57,181 bases of DNA from Actinokineospora spheciospongiae. Its GTDB lineage: Bacteria; Actinomycetota; Actinomycetes; Mycobacteriales; Pseudonocardiaceae. A program made the translations under genes and the position numbers. Shown one piece after another: positions 1 to 8,870 of the stretch; the stretch's first letter is position 1; the number at the start of each line of letters is the position of its first letter. The notes below the pieces were generated by a model. That model did not search any database and was not told the DNA's origin. It saw only the letters and a program-made list of their open reading frames with translations. The stretch is taken from assembly GCF_000564855.1 (NCBI RefSeq), contig NZ_AYXG01000161.1, positions 1-57,181 on the forward strand, written 5' to 3'.

Positions 1-17
1 GATCGCCATAGGGGCCC

Positions 18-73
18 CGGCCAAACACATCCACCCAGCCGGGCACACCCACCACAACCCCGGGCTCGAAAGC
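18..73 (-). repeat. Intergenic repeat copy, left edge
   Basis: This non-coding stretch lies downstream of the GT4 gene. It contains the core CCACCCAGCCGGGCAC followed by ACCACAACCCCGGGCTCGAA. The same core, in the same order, appears at 54187-54232 (CCACCCAGCCGGGCACCC), and on the opposite strand at the right end of the window (56948-57181). The similarity is read by eye and the element boundaries are approximate. Its function is unknown; a degenerate REP-like or transcription-termination element is possible. Confidence 0.4.
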
Positions 74-119
74 TGAGCACACCCGGGCACCAGCCACGAG
101 ACCGGACTCCCAGCAGTTC

Positions 120-1352
120 CTAGGACACCGCAGACCGTCGATCCACAAGCGACTCGTAAGCCGCAACCACCTGCGGCACCACAGCCCCGGCGAAGTACCG
201 CCGCGCATCCACCCGCCCCGCCGCCCCCATCCTGCCCCGAACCCCGGGGTCAGCGAGCAACGAGTCCAGAGCACCCGCCAACGCCGAGGCATCCCCCGGG
301 GGTACCAGCAGCCCGGTCACCCCATCGGTGACCAGTCCGGGCAAGCCACCCACCCGCGAAGCGACCACCGGCGTACCCACCGCCAGGGCTTCGATCGCCA
401 CCAGCCCCTGTGGCTCGGCCCACCGCGACGGCACCGCCACCACGGCGGCGGCGGCGAACGCGGCCATGATCTGCGGGTGCGGCACCGATCCGTGCACGAT
501 CACCGGCCGACCAGGACTCCCCACCAGCTCCGGTGTGTCGGCCCGGCGGGGTCCGATGACCACCAGCGGCACGGCCGCCGCCATCCGGCGGTGCGCCTCG
601 ACCAGCGGCCCCAACCCCTTGTGCTCGCCCAGCGCGCCCACGAACAGCACGAAGTCCCCGTCGGGCAGGAAGTCCGGCCGTGGACCCACCTGCGCGACCG
701 AGTCCGCCACGAACGACGGCACGACCCGGATTCGCTCGGCGGCCACCCCGGGCAGGCACGCCCGCGCCACCGCGTCGCTGATCGGCAGGAACAGGTCCAC
801 CCCGTCCAGCCGCGTGCGGGAGAGCCCCAGCGTCAGCGCGGTCCCCTTGACCGCGCCGTAGAAGTCCTTCGCGCACCCCAGGCACTTGCGCAGCTCGGGA
901 CCCGAGCAGGCGGTGTCGAGGGAGTCCTTGTATGTCAACGTCTTCTTGGCGCAGGCGATGCCGTAGTCGTGCAGTGACACCACCAGCGACGACGACGGCG
1001 GCAGGCGCAGGGACAGGCACGAGTGCAGCATCCAGCTATGCACGTGCACGACGTCCGGGCGCAGTTCGTCGACCAGTTCCCGCAACCGGCGCACCAGGAC
1101 CGGGTCGGCGACGGTGGGGTGGAACAGGTGGTTGGGGTCTGCGGAGAAGCGGCGCAGGTGCCGGGTCAGGCCGGAGAGCCGGTGGATCGTGACCGGGCCT
1201 TCCGCCTCCAGGTCGGGGGCGTCGGTTCGGCTCAGCGTCGCGACGTGCACCTCGTGGCCGCGGGCGGACAGTTCGTGCGAGAGGAGCTGCACGACCCGTT
1301 CCAGGCCCCCGGTCGCGGGGGCGTAGTTGTCGGTGACCTGGAGGACCCTCAC
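120..1352 (-). CDS. Glycosyltransferase family 4 (GT-B fold)
   Basis: The 410-residue protein is predicted to transfer a sugar from a nucleotide-sugar donor to a glycan or lipid-linked acceptor at the cytoplasmic membrane face. The N-terminus (VLQVTDNYAPATGGLERVV) is the Rossmann-like acceptor domain with the glycine-rich GT4 loop. The C-terminal half has VLFVGALGEHKGLGPLV and the EX7E motif in WAEPQGLVAIEAL. A cysteine cluster near residues 145-165 (ACAKK, ACSG, KCLGC) also occurs in some GT4 enzymes. The start is GTG at 1352, overlapping the stop of the upstream flippase by four bases (GTGA). It is the last gene of the six-gene glycan operon. The sugar and linkage cannot be read from sequence. 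Confidence 0.88.
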   Translation of the reverse strand: MRVLQVTDNYAPATGGLERVVQLLSHELSARGHEVHVATLSRTDAPDLEAEGPVTIHRLSGLTRHLRRFSADPNHLFHPTVADPVLVRRLRELVDELRPDVVHVHSWMLHSCLSLRLPPSSSLVVSLHDYGIACAKKTLTYKDSLDTACSGPELRKCLGCAKDFYGAVKGTALTLGLSRTRLDGVDLFLPISDAVARACLPGVAAERIRVVPSFVADSVAQVGPRPDFLPDGDFVLFVGALGEHKGLGPLVEAHRRMAAAVPLVVIGPRRADTPELVGSPGRPVIVHGSVPHPQIMAAFAAAAVVAVPSRWAEPQGLVAIEALAVGTPVVASRVGGLPGLVTDGVTGLLVPPGDASALAGALDSLLADPGVRGRMGAAGRVDARRYFAGAVVPQVVAAYESLVDRRSAVS

Positions 1353-2764
1353 GGCGTGGTGATCCGGCGCCAGGACACGACGACCCACAGCGCGCCGACG
1401 GTCTGCGCGCCGAGCCACGACCAGCCGACCGCGGCGATCCCCAGGCTCGGCAGCAGGAACCAGGACGCCACCAGGCTGGCCAGCAGCATCGACAGGTTGA
1501 GCCAGAGGGCGGCGCGCAGCCGGGTGGTGGCCCGCAGGACGGCGACGGCGACGTTGGTCAGGGCGTCCGGGATCGCCGAGAGCGTCAGCAGGACCAGCAG
1601 CAGGCGCCCCTGCCCGGGGTACTCCGGGCCGAACAGCGACAGCAGCAGGCCGCCGCCGAGCAGGTACACCAGGATCGGGGCGACCAGCAGCGCGCCGATG
1701 ATCCGCAGTCCGCGCCGGGCGGCGCCCGCGACCGCGGCGGGGTCCTCGGCGGCGGCGGCGAACAGCGAGGTGGACACGGCCGGGCTGACCATGAAGAACA
1801 CCGCGCCGAGCATCCAGGTGGCGTAGAAGTAGGCGTTGGCCTCCGGCGAGACCCTGGCCACCACGATGATCGGCAGCAGGTAGGTGCCCATCATGGCGGC
1901 GACGGTGATCAGGTGCTGGCCCAGCAGCGACGCGCGCATCTCGCGCAGCGCCAAGCCGAACCCGGGCAGGGCGGGGCGCAACGACCGGCCGTGCGCGCTG
2001 CGGCGGAAGCCGACCACGGCCAGCAGCAGCGACAACCCGGCCGCGGCGGTCCACGCGGTGAGGATCTGGTCGCCGGTCCCGGGCAGCAGCCACGGCAGCA
2101 CGACCAGCGGGACGCGCAGGGCGGTGAACAGGGCGTTGCGGGCGAGCATCATGGTCCCGCTGCGCTCGGCCACCGCGGCGTAGTCGTAGACCGTGCCGAC
2201 GGCGAAGAACACCGTGCCCAGGCAGAACAGCACCCCGCCGACGGGTCCGCGCAGCGCGGGCAGGGTGTTGAGCGCGTACCCGAGCAGCGCCACGACGAAC
2301 ACCCCGCCGAGCAGGCCGCCCACGGCCGCGACGGTCACGCCCACGGTCAGCCGGGAGCGCCACTGCGCGGTGGAGGTGCTGCGCGGCAGCCACTCCACCA
2401 TCGCGGCGGCGGCGCCGACCGCGGCGAACAGCGCGGCGGCCTGCAGGGCGCTGGTGGCGGCGGCACCGGCACCGCTGACCGCCGGGGTGGAGGTGCGGGC
2501 CACCACGAGCCAGAACACGTACCCGAACACGGAGGTGACCACGGTGGTGGCCATGATCGCGATCGAGTTGCGCAGCATGGCGTCGGTGGCGAGCCGCTCC
2601 CGCAAGGAGACCGGCGCCGCCTCGACCGGCCCGCCCGGGTCGGCCGCGACCCCGGCACCCCCCGCGAACCCGGGGTTCTGGGCGGCCCCGGTGGTCTCGG
2701 TGGCCCCGCCGTTGTCGGTCGTCCCGGTGTTCCCCGGGGTCTCGCTGGTCTCCGGCACCGTCAC
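1349..2764 (-). CDS. Polysaccharide flippase (Wzx/MATE-like membrane protein)
   Basis: This is a 471-residue polytopic membrane protein with about 12 hydrophobic segments from residue 70 onward, after a Thr/Gly/Pro-rich cytoplasmic N-terminus of about 50 residues. Length, topology and charged loops fit the MOP superfamily of lipid-linked oligosaccharide flippases. It probably moves the glycolipid built by the neighbouring glycosyltransferases across the membrane. The GTG start at 2764 overlaps the upstream stop by four bases, and its own stop overlaps the downstream GT4 start, so translation is probably coupled. Superfamily membership rests on hydropathy pattern and context rather than a diagnostic motif. 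Confidence 0.75.
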   Translation of the reverse strand: MTVPETSETPGNTGTTDNGGATETTGAAQNPGFAGGAGVAADPGGPVEAAPVSLRERLATDAMLRNSIAIMATTVVTSVFGYVFWLVVARTSTPAVSGAGAAATSALQAAALFAAVGAAAAMVEWLPRSTSTAQWRSRLTVGVTVAAVGGLLGGVFVVALLGYALNTLPALRGPVGGVLFCLGTVFFAVGTVYDYAAVAERSGTMMLARNALFTALRVPLVVLPWLLPGTGDQILTAWTAAAGLSLLLAVVGFRRSAHGRSLRPALPGFGLALREMRASLLGQHLITVAAMMGTYLLPIIVVARVSPEANAYFYATWMLGAVFFMVSPAVSTSLFAAAAEDPAAVAGAARRGLRIIGALLVAPILVYLLGGGLLLSLFGPEYPGQGRLLLVLLTLSAIPDALTNVAVAVLRATTRLRAALWLNLSMLLASLVASWFLLPSLGIAAVGWSWLGAQTVGALWVVVSWRRITTP

Positions 2765-3540
2765 GAGATGACCTCCAGGCGCAGGACGAGCGTCGCCCAG
2801 GGGTCGCGGCCGACGGAGACCCGCACGTCGTGCAGGCCGGGCGCGGTGGGGGCGGCGAAGCTGACCGACCCGCGCCGCTCGTCGACCGCGCCCGCCGCCG
2901 TGCTCGGGCCGACCGCGCCGCCGGTGACCTCGACCGGCGTGACCGTCTGCCCGGCGACGGCCACCCGGACCTCGGGGGCGCCCCCGGGCAGCGGCGAGCC
3001 GTACCCGGTCAGCGTCCACGGCACCGTCACGGTGCTGCCCGCCACCGCCCGGGGGACCGCCGTGCTCAGCGAGAGCTGCGCGTACGACTCGACCACCGGG
3101 GGCCGCATGGCGGCGGCACCGGCGACGGCACCGCCCAGCACCAGGACGGCGACCAGCGGCCCGACAGTCCGGCGCGGGCCGGTGGGCCAGGTCGGCGGAC
3201 CGGCCGCGACGTGCGCGGCGCCCACCAGCAGCAGCGCCACGGCCCCGGTCCCGATCGCGATGCCCGGGGTGTCGACCGGGATGCCGAAGACCGCCAGCAG
3301 CAGCACCACGGCCAGCGGCACGAGCAGCGCCACCAGCACCGGCAGCGTGAACCGGAGGTCGTCGTCGGCAGTGTCATTCCCGGGAGTGCGGGTGCCCAGC
3401 ACGAGCCGGGCGGCGCTCCAGCCCGCGACGAGGACCAGCACCGGGAACAGGACCAGGGTGCGCAGCACCACCGGCACGGGCAGCAGCGACAGGACCACCG
3501 CGGCGACGACCGAGGAGGCCAGGATCAACGTCCGGTTCAC
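2761..3540 (-). CDS. Membrane protein with C-terminal beta domain (DUF1616-like)
   Basis: The 259-residue protein has several hydrophobic helices in the first 150 residues, starting directly at the N-terminus (ILASSVVAAVVLSLLP). About 105 residues follow that look like an extracytoplasmic Ig-like beta domain (VTVPWTLTGYGSPLP, then LHDVRVSVGRDPWATLVLRLEV). The helix arrangement resembles DUF1616 proteins, which often sit in glycan clusters, but no catalytic motif is visible. It overlaps both neighbours by four bases with a GTG start at 3540. A role in assembling or exporting the locus glycan is inferred from the operon. Confidence 0.55.
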   Translation of the reverse strand: MNRTLILASSVVAAVVLSLLPVPVVLRTLVLFPVLVLVAGWSAARLVLGTRTPGNDTADDDLRFTLPVLVALLVPLAVVLLLAVFGIPVDTPGIAIGTGAVALLLVGAAHVAAGPPTWPTGPRRTVGPLVAVLVLGGAVAGAAAMRPPVVESYAQLSLSTAVPRAVAGSTVTVPWTLTGYGSPLPGGAPEVRVAVAGQTVTPVEVTGGAVGPSTAAGAVDERRGSVSFAAPTAPGLHDVRVSVGRDPWATLVLRLEVIS

Positions 3541-5435
3541 GACCCGCCCCCCATCGGCGCGTTCATCAGGAAGAAGTCCAGGTGGTAGACCCGCAGGTGC
3601 TCGGTGGTGATCACCCGGGTGGCCCAGGGCACCCGGTCGAGGCGGGCCAGGTTCTCCTTGGGGGTCGCCTGGCCGATCAGCGGGTCGGTGGGGCCGTAGT
3701 TGTCGCCGATGAAGGACGGTTCCTCGGCCATGCGCGTGTCGACGACCAGGTAGTCGTAGCCCGCGGCGCGCATCTCGGCGGCGAGCTGCGTGGTCGGCCC
3801 GTCCGGGGTCTGGGTGAGCTGCCAGGCCGGGAAGCCGACCGAGGGCGCGGCCACGTCCAGGCCGCCGTAGGCGACCAGTTGCAGCGCGGTGTACCGGTCG
3901 GTGATGACCCGGACCCGGCCCGCCCGCGCGGACAGCTCCTCCCCCACCGTGCGCGCCTCGGCGCTGGCGGAGTTGGTGTCTGTGCCCCAGCGGAACGGCC
4001 CGGGGAAGCGGTACGGGTCGTTGAGGCCCGCGCCGACATTGCCCACGAGCACGACGACGAACAGCGCCATCAACACCCACCCGCGCCCCCACCACCGCAC
4101 CGGTCGGCGTTCCCGCCAGCGCAGGACCATGAAGGCGGCGATGAGCGCGATGCCCAGGTAGCTGAACGCCCACGACCGCCGGGCGCCCTCGGCGCCGGAG
4201 GGCGCCAGCAGGAACAGCACCGACGGGAAGTACACGAGCCCGAACGCCATCAGCGCCAGCGTGTCCGCGCGCCAGTCCTTGAGGACCTTGCGCAGCGCCA
4301 GCAGCGCGGCCAGGCACACCAGCCCGACGATGACCGGCGACAGCGCGGTGAGCCCGCGCTCCCAGAGCGGTTGCGGCGACGGGGCCAGCACGACCCGCCC
4401 GGTGTCCTCCTGGGACGCCATGCCGCTGAGCTGCTCCACCGACCCGCCGAAGTACGGCGACAGGTAGGTCAGCGTGGGCGTTGCGACGAACAGGACCCAG
4501 GCGACGGCCACCAGCACGGTGCCGCCGAAGAGGACCAGCCACACCCCGGTGCCCTCGGCGGTCTTGGACCGCCACCGCCGGAACGCCACGATCGCCGCCA
4601 CCCCGCCCAGCAGCAGCACCAGGAACAGGGTGGTCAGGTGGTGGGTGGCCACGCAGCCGCCCACGCACAGCAGGGCCAGCGCCAGCGCGGCGGTCCGCCG
4701 CCGTCCGCTCGACCGGGCGGCGATGCTGCCCAGGGCGAGAATCCACATGAAGAACGCGACCGCGATGCCCTCGTAGGCGTACTGGGTGTCGAAGTACATC
4801 TCCGACGGGTTCAGCGCGTAGACCACGGCGGCGAGCGCACCGGCCGCGGCGGACCTGAGGTGCACGCGCGCCAGCACGACGACGGCGAACAGGACCAGCA
4901 TGTGCGCGGTGAACAGCACGAGCTGCCCGGAGGACCACACCGACAGCCCGGTGAGCCGCTGCACGGCGGCGGTCAGCCCGGAGGTGCCCGGGTAGTACTG
5001 CACGATCGGGATGATCGAGTTGGGCTGGAACAGGGTGCCGGTCGAGAGCACGTCCACGGCTTCGCGCCAGTGCGCGTACTCGTCGTGGTAGGCGGGGGCG
5101 CCCGGGTTGCGCAGGAACTTCGGCACGTAGGTGAGCACGCCGAGCAGGGCGACGCCCCAACCGGCGGCCACCCGGTCGCCGGTGGCGATCCGCGCGGTGA
5201 CCGGGACGGCGGCCAGCAGCATCCCGAGCCAGAACACGCCGTAGCGGATGTTCGGGTTCCCGCCCTCGGCGGCGAGCCGGTAGGACAGCCCCACGACGAG
5301 GATGCCCACCGCGGCGGCGCCGACCACGGCGGGCCACGACGTCCAGCGGGCCGGGGGGCGGGTGTCCTGTGTGGACGCCGCAGTGCCCGGGGTGTCCGCG
5401 GGGGCCTGCGTCGGCGGGTGGGTCGAGGTGGTCAC
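3537..5435 (-). CDS. GT-C-type integral membrane glycosyltransferase-like protein
   Basis: This 632-residue protein has a disordered Thr/Pro-rich N-terminus of about 35 residues, about 11-13 transmembrane helices, and a soluble extracytoplasmic C-terminal domain of about 190 residues. The first long external loop holds YHDEYAHWREA. An Asp-Glu pair there is characteristic of polyprenyl-phosphate-sugar-dependent GT-C enzymes, where it serves as the catalytic acid site. It probably adds a sugar from a polyprenyl carrier on the outer membrane face, or polymerises the glycan. The GTG start at 5435 overlaps the upstream GT by four bases. No sequence feature assigns the sugar. Confidence 0.62.
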   Translation of the reverse strand: MTTSTHPPTQAPADTPGTAASTQDTRPPARWTSWPAVVGAAAVGILVVGLSYRLAAEGGNPNIRYGVFWLGMLLAAVPVTARIATGDRVAAGWGVALLGVLTYVPKFLRNPGAPAYHDEYAHWREAVDVLSTGTLFQPNSIIPIVQYYPGTSGLTAAVQRLTGLSVWSSGQLVLFTAHMLVLFAVVVLARVHLRSAAAGALAAVVYALNPSEMYFDTQYAYEGIAVAFFMWILALGSIAARSSGRRRTAALALALLCVGGCVATHHLTTLFLVLLLGGVAAIVAFRRWRSKTAEGTGVWLVLFGGTVLVAVAWVLFVATPTLTYLSPYFGGSVEQLSGMASQEDTGRVVLAPSPQPLWERGLTALSPVIVGLVCLAALLALRKVLKDWRADTLALMAFGLVYFPSVLFLLAPSGAEGARRSWAFSYLGIALIAAFMVLRWRERRPVRWWGRGWVLMALFVVVLVGNVGAGLNDPYRFPGPFRWGTDTNSASAEARTVGEELSARAGRVRVITDRYTALQLVAYGGLDVAAPSVGFPAWQLTQTPDGPTTQLAAEMRAAGYDYLVVDTRMAEEPSFIGDNYGPTDPLIGQATPKENLARLDRVPWATRVITTEHLRVYHLDFFLMNAPMGGGS

Positions 5436-6604
5436 ACCGCCGCCGGGGTGGTCCGGGCCGCGGCGGTGAGCGCGGTGGTGAGCCGGTCGACCGCGGCGGT
5501 GGTCGCGGCCCACGAGTGCGGGTCGGCGAAGCGCTCCGCGCGCCGGTCCGGCAGGTCCAGCAGGGCGGCGCGCAGCGCGGTCACGTCGTCGGGGGGCAGC
5601 AGGACCGCGCCGGGGTAGTCGGCGACCGCCTCGACCAGGCCGCCGACGGCGTAGAGCAGCACGTGGATGCCGCCGCTCATGGCGATCTGCAGCGGGCCGC
5701 TGGCCGAGCCGCGCCGGTAGGGCAGCACGAGGGCGTCGGCGTCGGCGAAGAACCGGCCCGCCTCCTCGTCGCTGACGTAGCGGTTGACGAAGGTGATCCG
5801 GTCGGCGTGCGGGCTCGCGGCGATCAGCTCGGCGGGCTTGGTCCAGCCCTCCCAGGTCTCCCCGACCACGGTCAGGGTGAACCGGGCGGCGTCCTCGGCG
5901 GACAGGGCGTTGAACGCCGACACCAGGTCCTCGACGCCCTTGTAAGGGCGGATCAGCCCGAAGAACAGCAGCCGGGTCACGTCGGCGTCGGCGTCGGTGG
6001 CGGGGGCCGGGGGCAGGTGGTCGTACGGGCCGTGCGGGGCGATCTCGACGGTGAGGTGGTCCAGCGCCGCGCCGTAGGTGCCGCGCAGCAGCTCCAGGTC
6101 GTGCCGGTTGTGCACCAGCGCGCCGGAGGCCTTGGCCAGCAGCCGCGGCATCACCCGGCGGCAGTAGCCCGCCACCAGCGGCACCGACGCCTCGCCGGTG
6201 TCCTGGGTCTCGTGGAACTCCAGCACGACCGGCACCCCGGCCTGCCGGGCGGCCCTGGCCAGCACCAGGTAGGTGTGCAGCGTCGCCGCGGTCCACCACT
6301 GGAGCACCAGCACATCCGGGCGCTCGCGCTTGAGCCGCCGCACGACGGCGCCCAGCTCCGCGCCCCAGTACCAGTCGACCTCACCGGCGACGCGGACCCG
6401 CTCGTCGTAGCTGAGGCTGGTCAGGTCGTCCCCGGTGCGCTTGCCGCCGGGGTAGAGCCGGGCCGGGATCAGCTTGCGCAGCAGCACGACCGACACGTCG
6501 TGTTCCTCGGCGAGCGCGTTGGCCAGCCGGCAGGTGTAGACCGACAGGCCGCTGAGGAACTCGAAACCCGGCCCGACCAGCCACACCCTGCGCCGCTCTC
6601 CCAC
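5432..6604 (-). CDS. Glycosyltransferase family 4-like
   Basis: The 390-residue GT-B protein begins VWLVGPGFEFLSGLSVYTCRLANAL, the acceptor-binding domain. Its C-terminal donor domain contains LLFFGLIRPYKGVEDLV and LVLPYRRGSASGPLQIAMSGG. The usual EX7E pair is replaced by the SASGPLQIA loop, which is common in GT4 enzymes of mannosyl/rhamnosyl type. The start is GTG at 6604, with AAAGG and GGAG upstream. It lies 30 bases after the GT2 gene and overlaps the next gene by four bases. It is one of the core transferases of the glycan operon. Confidence 0.8.
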   Translation of the reverse strand: MGERRRVWLVGPGFEFLSGLSVYTCRLANALAEEHDVSVVLLRKLIPARLYPGGKRTGDDLTSLSYDERVRVAGEVDWYWGAELGAVVRRLKRERPDVLVLQWWTAATLHTYLVLARAARQAGVPVVLEFHETQDTGEASVPLVAGYCRRVMPRLLAKASGALVHNRHDLELLRGTYGAALDHLTVEIAPHGPYDHLPPAPATDADADVTRLLFFGLIRPYKGVEDLVSAFNALSAEDAARFTLTVVGETWEGWTKPAELIAASPHADRITFVNRYVSDEEAGRFFADADALVLPYRRGSASGPLQIAMSGGIHVLLYAVGGLVEAVADYPGAVLLPPDDVTALRAALLDLPDRRAERFADPHSWAATTAAVDRLTTALTAAARTTPAAV

Positions 6605-6634
6605 TTCTCCGTTGCCTTTCGGTGCTGCGCCCGC

Positions 6635-7456
6635 TCAGATGGCGAGCGGGGTCTCTTCGCTGGTGGCCGTGACCGCCCGCGGCGCGTCCAGGTCGACCGC
6701 GTGCGGGACGACCGGCGCGGGGACGTGCGGGGTGTTGGTGGCGGTGGCGTAGGACAGCCCCTGCGGGTGCCGCTCGGTGCGGACCTTGGCCAGGATGGAC
6801 AGGCAGCGCACCCCGTCCTTCCAGTTGATCTTCTTGCCGTCGGCCACCGAGCGGCCGACGTAGCTGACCGGCACCTCGAACGGGCGCACGCCGCCGCGGA
6901 TCAGCCGGGCGGTCAGCTCGGTGTCGAGGCCGAAGCCGTCCTCGGTGAGGTCGAGCGCGCGGAAGTCGGCGACCGGCAGCAGCTTGAGGCAGGTGTGCAT
7001 GTCGGTCAGGCAGGAGTCGTACATCAGGTTCGCCGCGAGGGTGAGCGCCCGGCCGCCGACGGCGAACCGGAACGACTGGTAGCGGGTGTTGAGGCCGAAG
7101 ACCCGAGCGCCGAAGACGTGGTCGGCGCGACCGCGCAGGACCGGTTCCAGCATCGCCGGGATGTCCCCGGGCGAGTACTCCAGGTCCGCGTCGAGGATGA
7201 TCATGTGGGTGCCCTCGGCCTCGCGCACGCCGGAGCGCACGGCGGCGCCCTTGCCGAGGTTGCGCGGGTGCTCGACGAGCCGCAGGCCCCGGGGGGTCAG
7301 TTCGCGCAGGATCTCCGGCGTGTCGTCGGAGCTGCCGTCGTCGACGACGATCAGCTCCACCGGGCAGGGGTAATCGACCGACAACACGCGCTCGATGGCC
7401 GATCTGATAGTGGCGCTCTCGTTGTAGACCGGCATGACGATGGAGAGGCGCACCAT
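6635..7456 (-). CDS. Glycosyltransferase family 2 (polyprenyl-phosphate sugar synthase-like)
   Basis: The 273-residue GT-A protein begins VRLSIVMPVYNESATI. It contains LIVVDDGSSDDTPEIL and the metal-binding DxD in IILDADLEYSPGD, then the acceptor region DGFGLDTELTARL. This pattern matches dolichyl/polyprenyl-phosphate mannosyl- or glucosyltransferases, which would supply the carrier-linked sugar to the GT-C protein encoded three genes downstream. ATG at 7456 was preferred over the in-frame start at 7543 because it has GGGAG at 5-8 bases and starts exactly at the family N-terminus. It is the first gene of the minus-strand operon; its promoter must lie in 7457-7840. Confidence 0.85.
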   Translation of the reverse strand: MVRLSIVMPVYNESATIRSAIERVLSVDYPCPVELIVVDDGSSDDTPEILRELTPRGLRLVEHPRNLGKGAAVRSGVREAEGTHMIILDADLEYSPGDIPAMLEPVLRGRADHVFGARVFGLNTRYQSFRFAVGGRALTLAANLMYDSCLTDMHTCLKLLPVADFRALDLTEDGFGLDTELTARLIRGGVRPFEVPVSYVGRSVADGKKINWKDGVRCLSILAKVRTERHPQGLSYATATNTPHVPAPVVPHAVDLDAPRAVTATSEETPLAI

Positions 7457-7967
7457 CAGTTCTCCCAAGTCTTCTGACAGGTGGGGACGAGCTACGGACA
7501 GGATTTCGCAATCATCTTGTCCGCTGTTACTCAAATGGGCCAAACGTGCGCGGTTTCACTCTTTTGGCCTCACCACGCGTCACCACCCGAAGGTGTAACA
7601 CAGCGTAACTTGAGGGACATCTAACTACACACCGTTCACCAACTCCCCGCTGAGAACAGTTTCTGTGCCCGAGTGACACAACCTGTCCGGGTAACTGTTG
7701 CCAAGTAACATCACCCAGTGCACCCGACCTGACAACGCCACGAAGAGCGCTGATCCACTGTCCACACAGCACTGGACAAATCATGAACAACTTTCCGGAG
7801 TGCGGTCGAGGGCATTTGTAGTACCCTTCGCCCGGAGAACATGAATCGCGCCTGGCTCCCGCGCGTTCGCAAGTACGAGATGTCGGGTTTCCGCCTGCTT
7901 CACCTTGCGCCCCCGCGGTCCCCCGCTTTGTCGTGAACTCCACCCCCGGTCGGAAGGAACGCGCTCC
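7457..7967. promoter_or_regulatory. Divergent promoter region of the glycan locus
   Basis: This 511-base intergenic region is visibly less GC-rich than its surroundings and separates the two divergent halves of the locus. It contains GTAAC direct repeats at 7595 and 7605 (10-base spacing) and at 7691 and 7705. A possible -10, TAGTAC, lies at 7819-7824, followed by a small ORF with its own ribosome binding site (7841-7936). Repeated GTAAC half-sites suggest an OmpR-type response regulator of the MtrA kind. The factor and the transcription starts are inferred. Confidence 0.4.
7841..7936 (+). CDS. Possible 31-residue leader peptide
   Basis: An ATG at 7841 is preceded by GGAG at a 4-base spacing and opens a 31-codon frame ending TGA at 7934-7936, 31 bases before the SGNH hydrolase start. 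The predicted peptide is basic and Leu/Arg-rich (MNRAWLPRVRKYEM at the start) and has no cysteines. If TAGTAC at 7819-7824 is the -10, the transcript would begin about 10 bases before the ATG. That makes a translated leader plausible. No homology is recognised and it could be spurious. Confidence 0.3.
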   Translation: MNRAWLPRVRKYEMSGFRLLHLAPPRSPALS

Positions 7968-8870
7968 GTGTCGGTTCGCCTGTTCGCGGCGGCATCCGCC
8001 GCCCTGTTCGCGCTGTCGGGGTGCGCGGCGACCTCGACCGCCGCCGCCCCCGGCGAGCGCTACTACGTCTCCGTCGGCGACTCCTACGCCGCGGGCTACA
8101 AGCCGACCGGCGCCGACGGCGGCGGCACCTCCACCGACGGGTTCGCCTACCGGGTCGCGGAGCAGACCGTCGCGCACGGCCTGCCGATGCGGCTGGCCAA
8201 CTTCGGCTGCTCCGGCGTCAGCACCGCGCAGTTGCGCACCGAGCCCGGCTGCGCGCCCACCGCGCTCGCCCCCGGCGCCCCGGACTACGGCGGCCTGTCG
8301 CAGGCGCGGGCGGCGGTGGAGTTCGTGTCCGAGAACCGCGGGCGCGTGGGCCTGGTCACCGTCGTGGTCGGCGGCAACGACGTGCGCCCCTGCCTGCCGA
8401 TCGGCGCGGCCCCCCGGCCGGACGCCATCGACTGCGTCACCGCCTCGGTCGAGCGGCTGCGGACCGACCTGGCCGCGGTGCTCGCCGAACTGCGCGCCGC
8501 GGCCGGACCGGACGTGCCGATCGTCGGGGTGAGCTACCCCGACATGCTGCTCGGCTACTGGGTGACCGCGGGCGCCCCGGGCCGGGACGTCGCCGCGGCC
8601 TCCGTCGGGGTCTTCCGCGACCTGGTGAACCCGGTGCTGCGGGCGGAGTACGCGAAGGTCGGCGCCGAGTTCGTGGACGTGACCGAGGCCGCCCAGGGCT
8701 ACGTGCCGCTCACCCAGACCACCTCGGTCCCCGGTTACGGCACCGTCCCCACCGCCGTCGCCGCCGCCTGCCTCTACACCTACTTCTGCCAGTACGGCGA
8801 CGTGCACCCCACCGCCGACGGGCACCGGCTCATCGCGGAGCACGTCGTGCGCGCGGCCCACATCGCATGA
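7968..8870 (+). CDS. SGNH/GDSL-family hydrolase lipoprotein
   Basis: The 300-residue protein has a lipoprotein signal ending in LFALSGC, so Cys19 is probably acylated and the enzyme faces outward. Block I is SVGDSYAAGY (nucleophile Ser). Block II is NFGCSGVST (Gly), block III VVGGNDV (Asn), and block V DVHPTADGH (Asp and His). All catalytic blocks are present, so an active esterase or lipase/deacylase is expected. Its position next to an acyltransferase and glycosyltransferases suggests it acts on acyl groups of the surface glycan or glycolipid. The GTG start at 7968 has GGAAGGA upstream, and its stop overlaps the next ATG (ATGA). Confidence 0.85.
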   Translation: MSVRLFAAASAALFALSGCAATSTAAAPGERYYVSVGDSYAAGYKPTGADGGGTSTDGFAYRVAEQTVAHGLPMRLANFGCSGVSTAQLRTEPGCAPTALAPGAPDYGGLSQARAAVEFVSENRGRVGLVTVVVGGNDVRPCLPIGAAPRPDAIDCVTASVERLRTDLAAVLAELRAAAGPDVPIVGVSYPDMLLGYWVTAGAPGRDVAAASVGVFRDLVNPVLRAEYAKVGAEFVDVTEAAQGYVPLTQTTSVPGYGTVPTAVAAACLYTYFCQYGDVHPTADGHRLIAEHVVRAAHIA

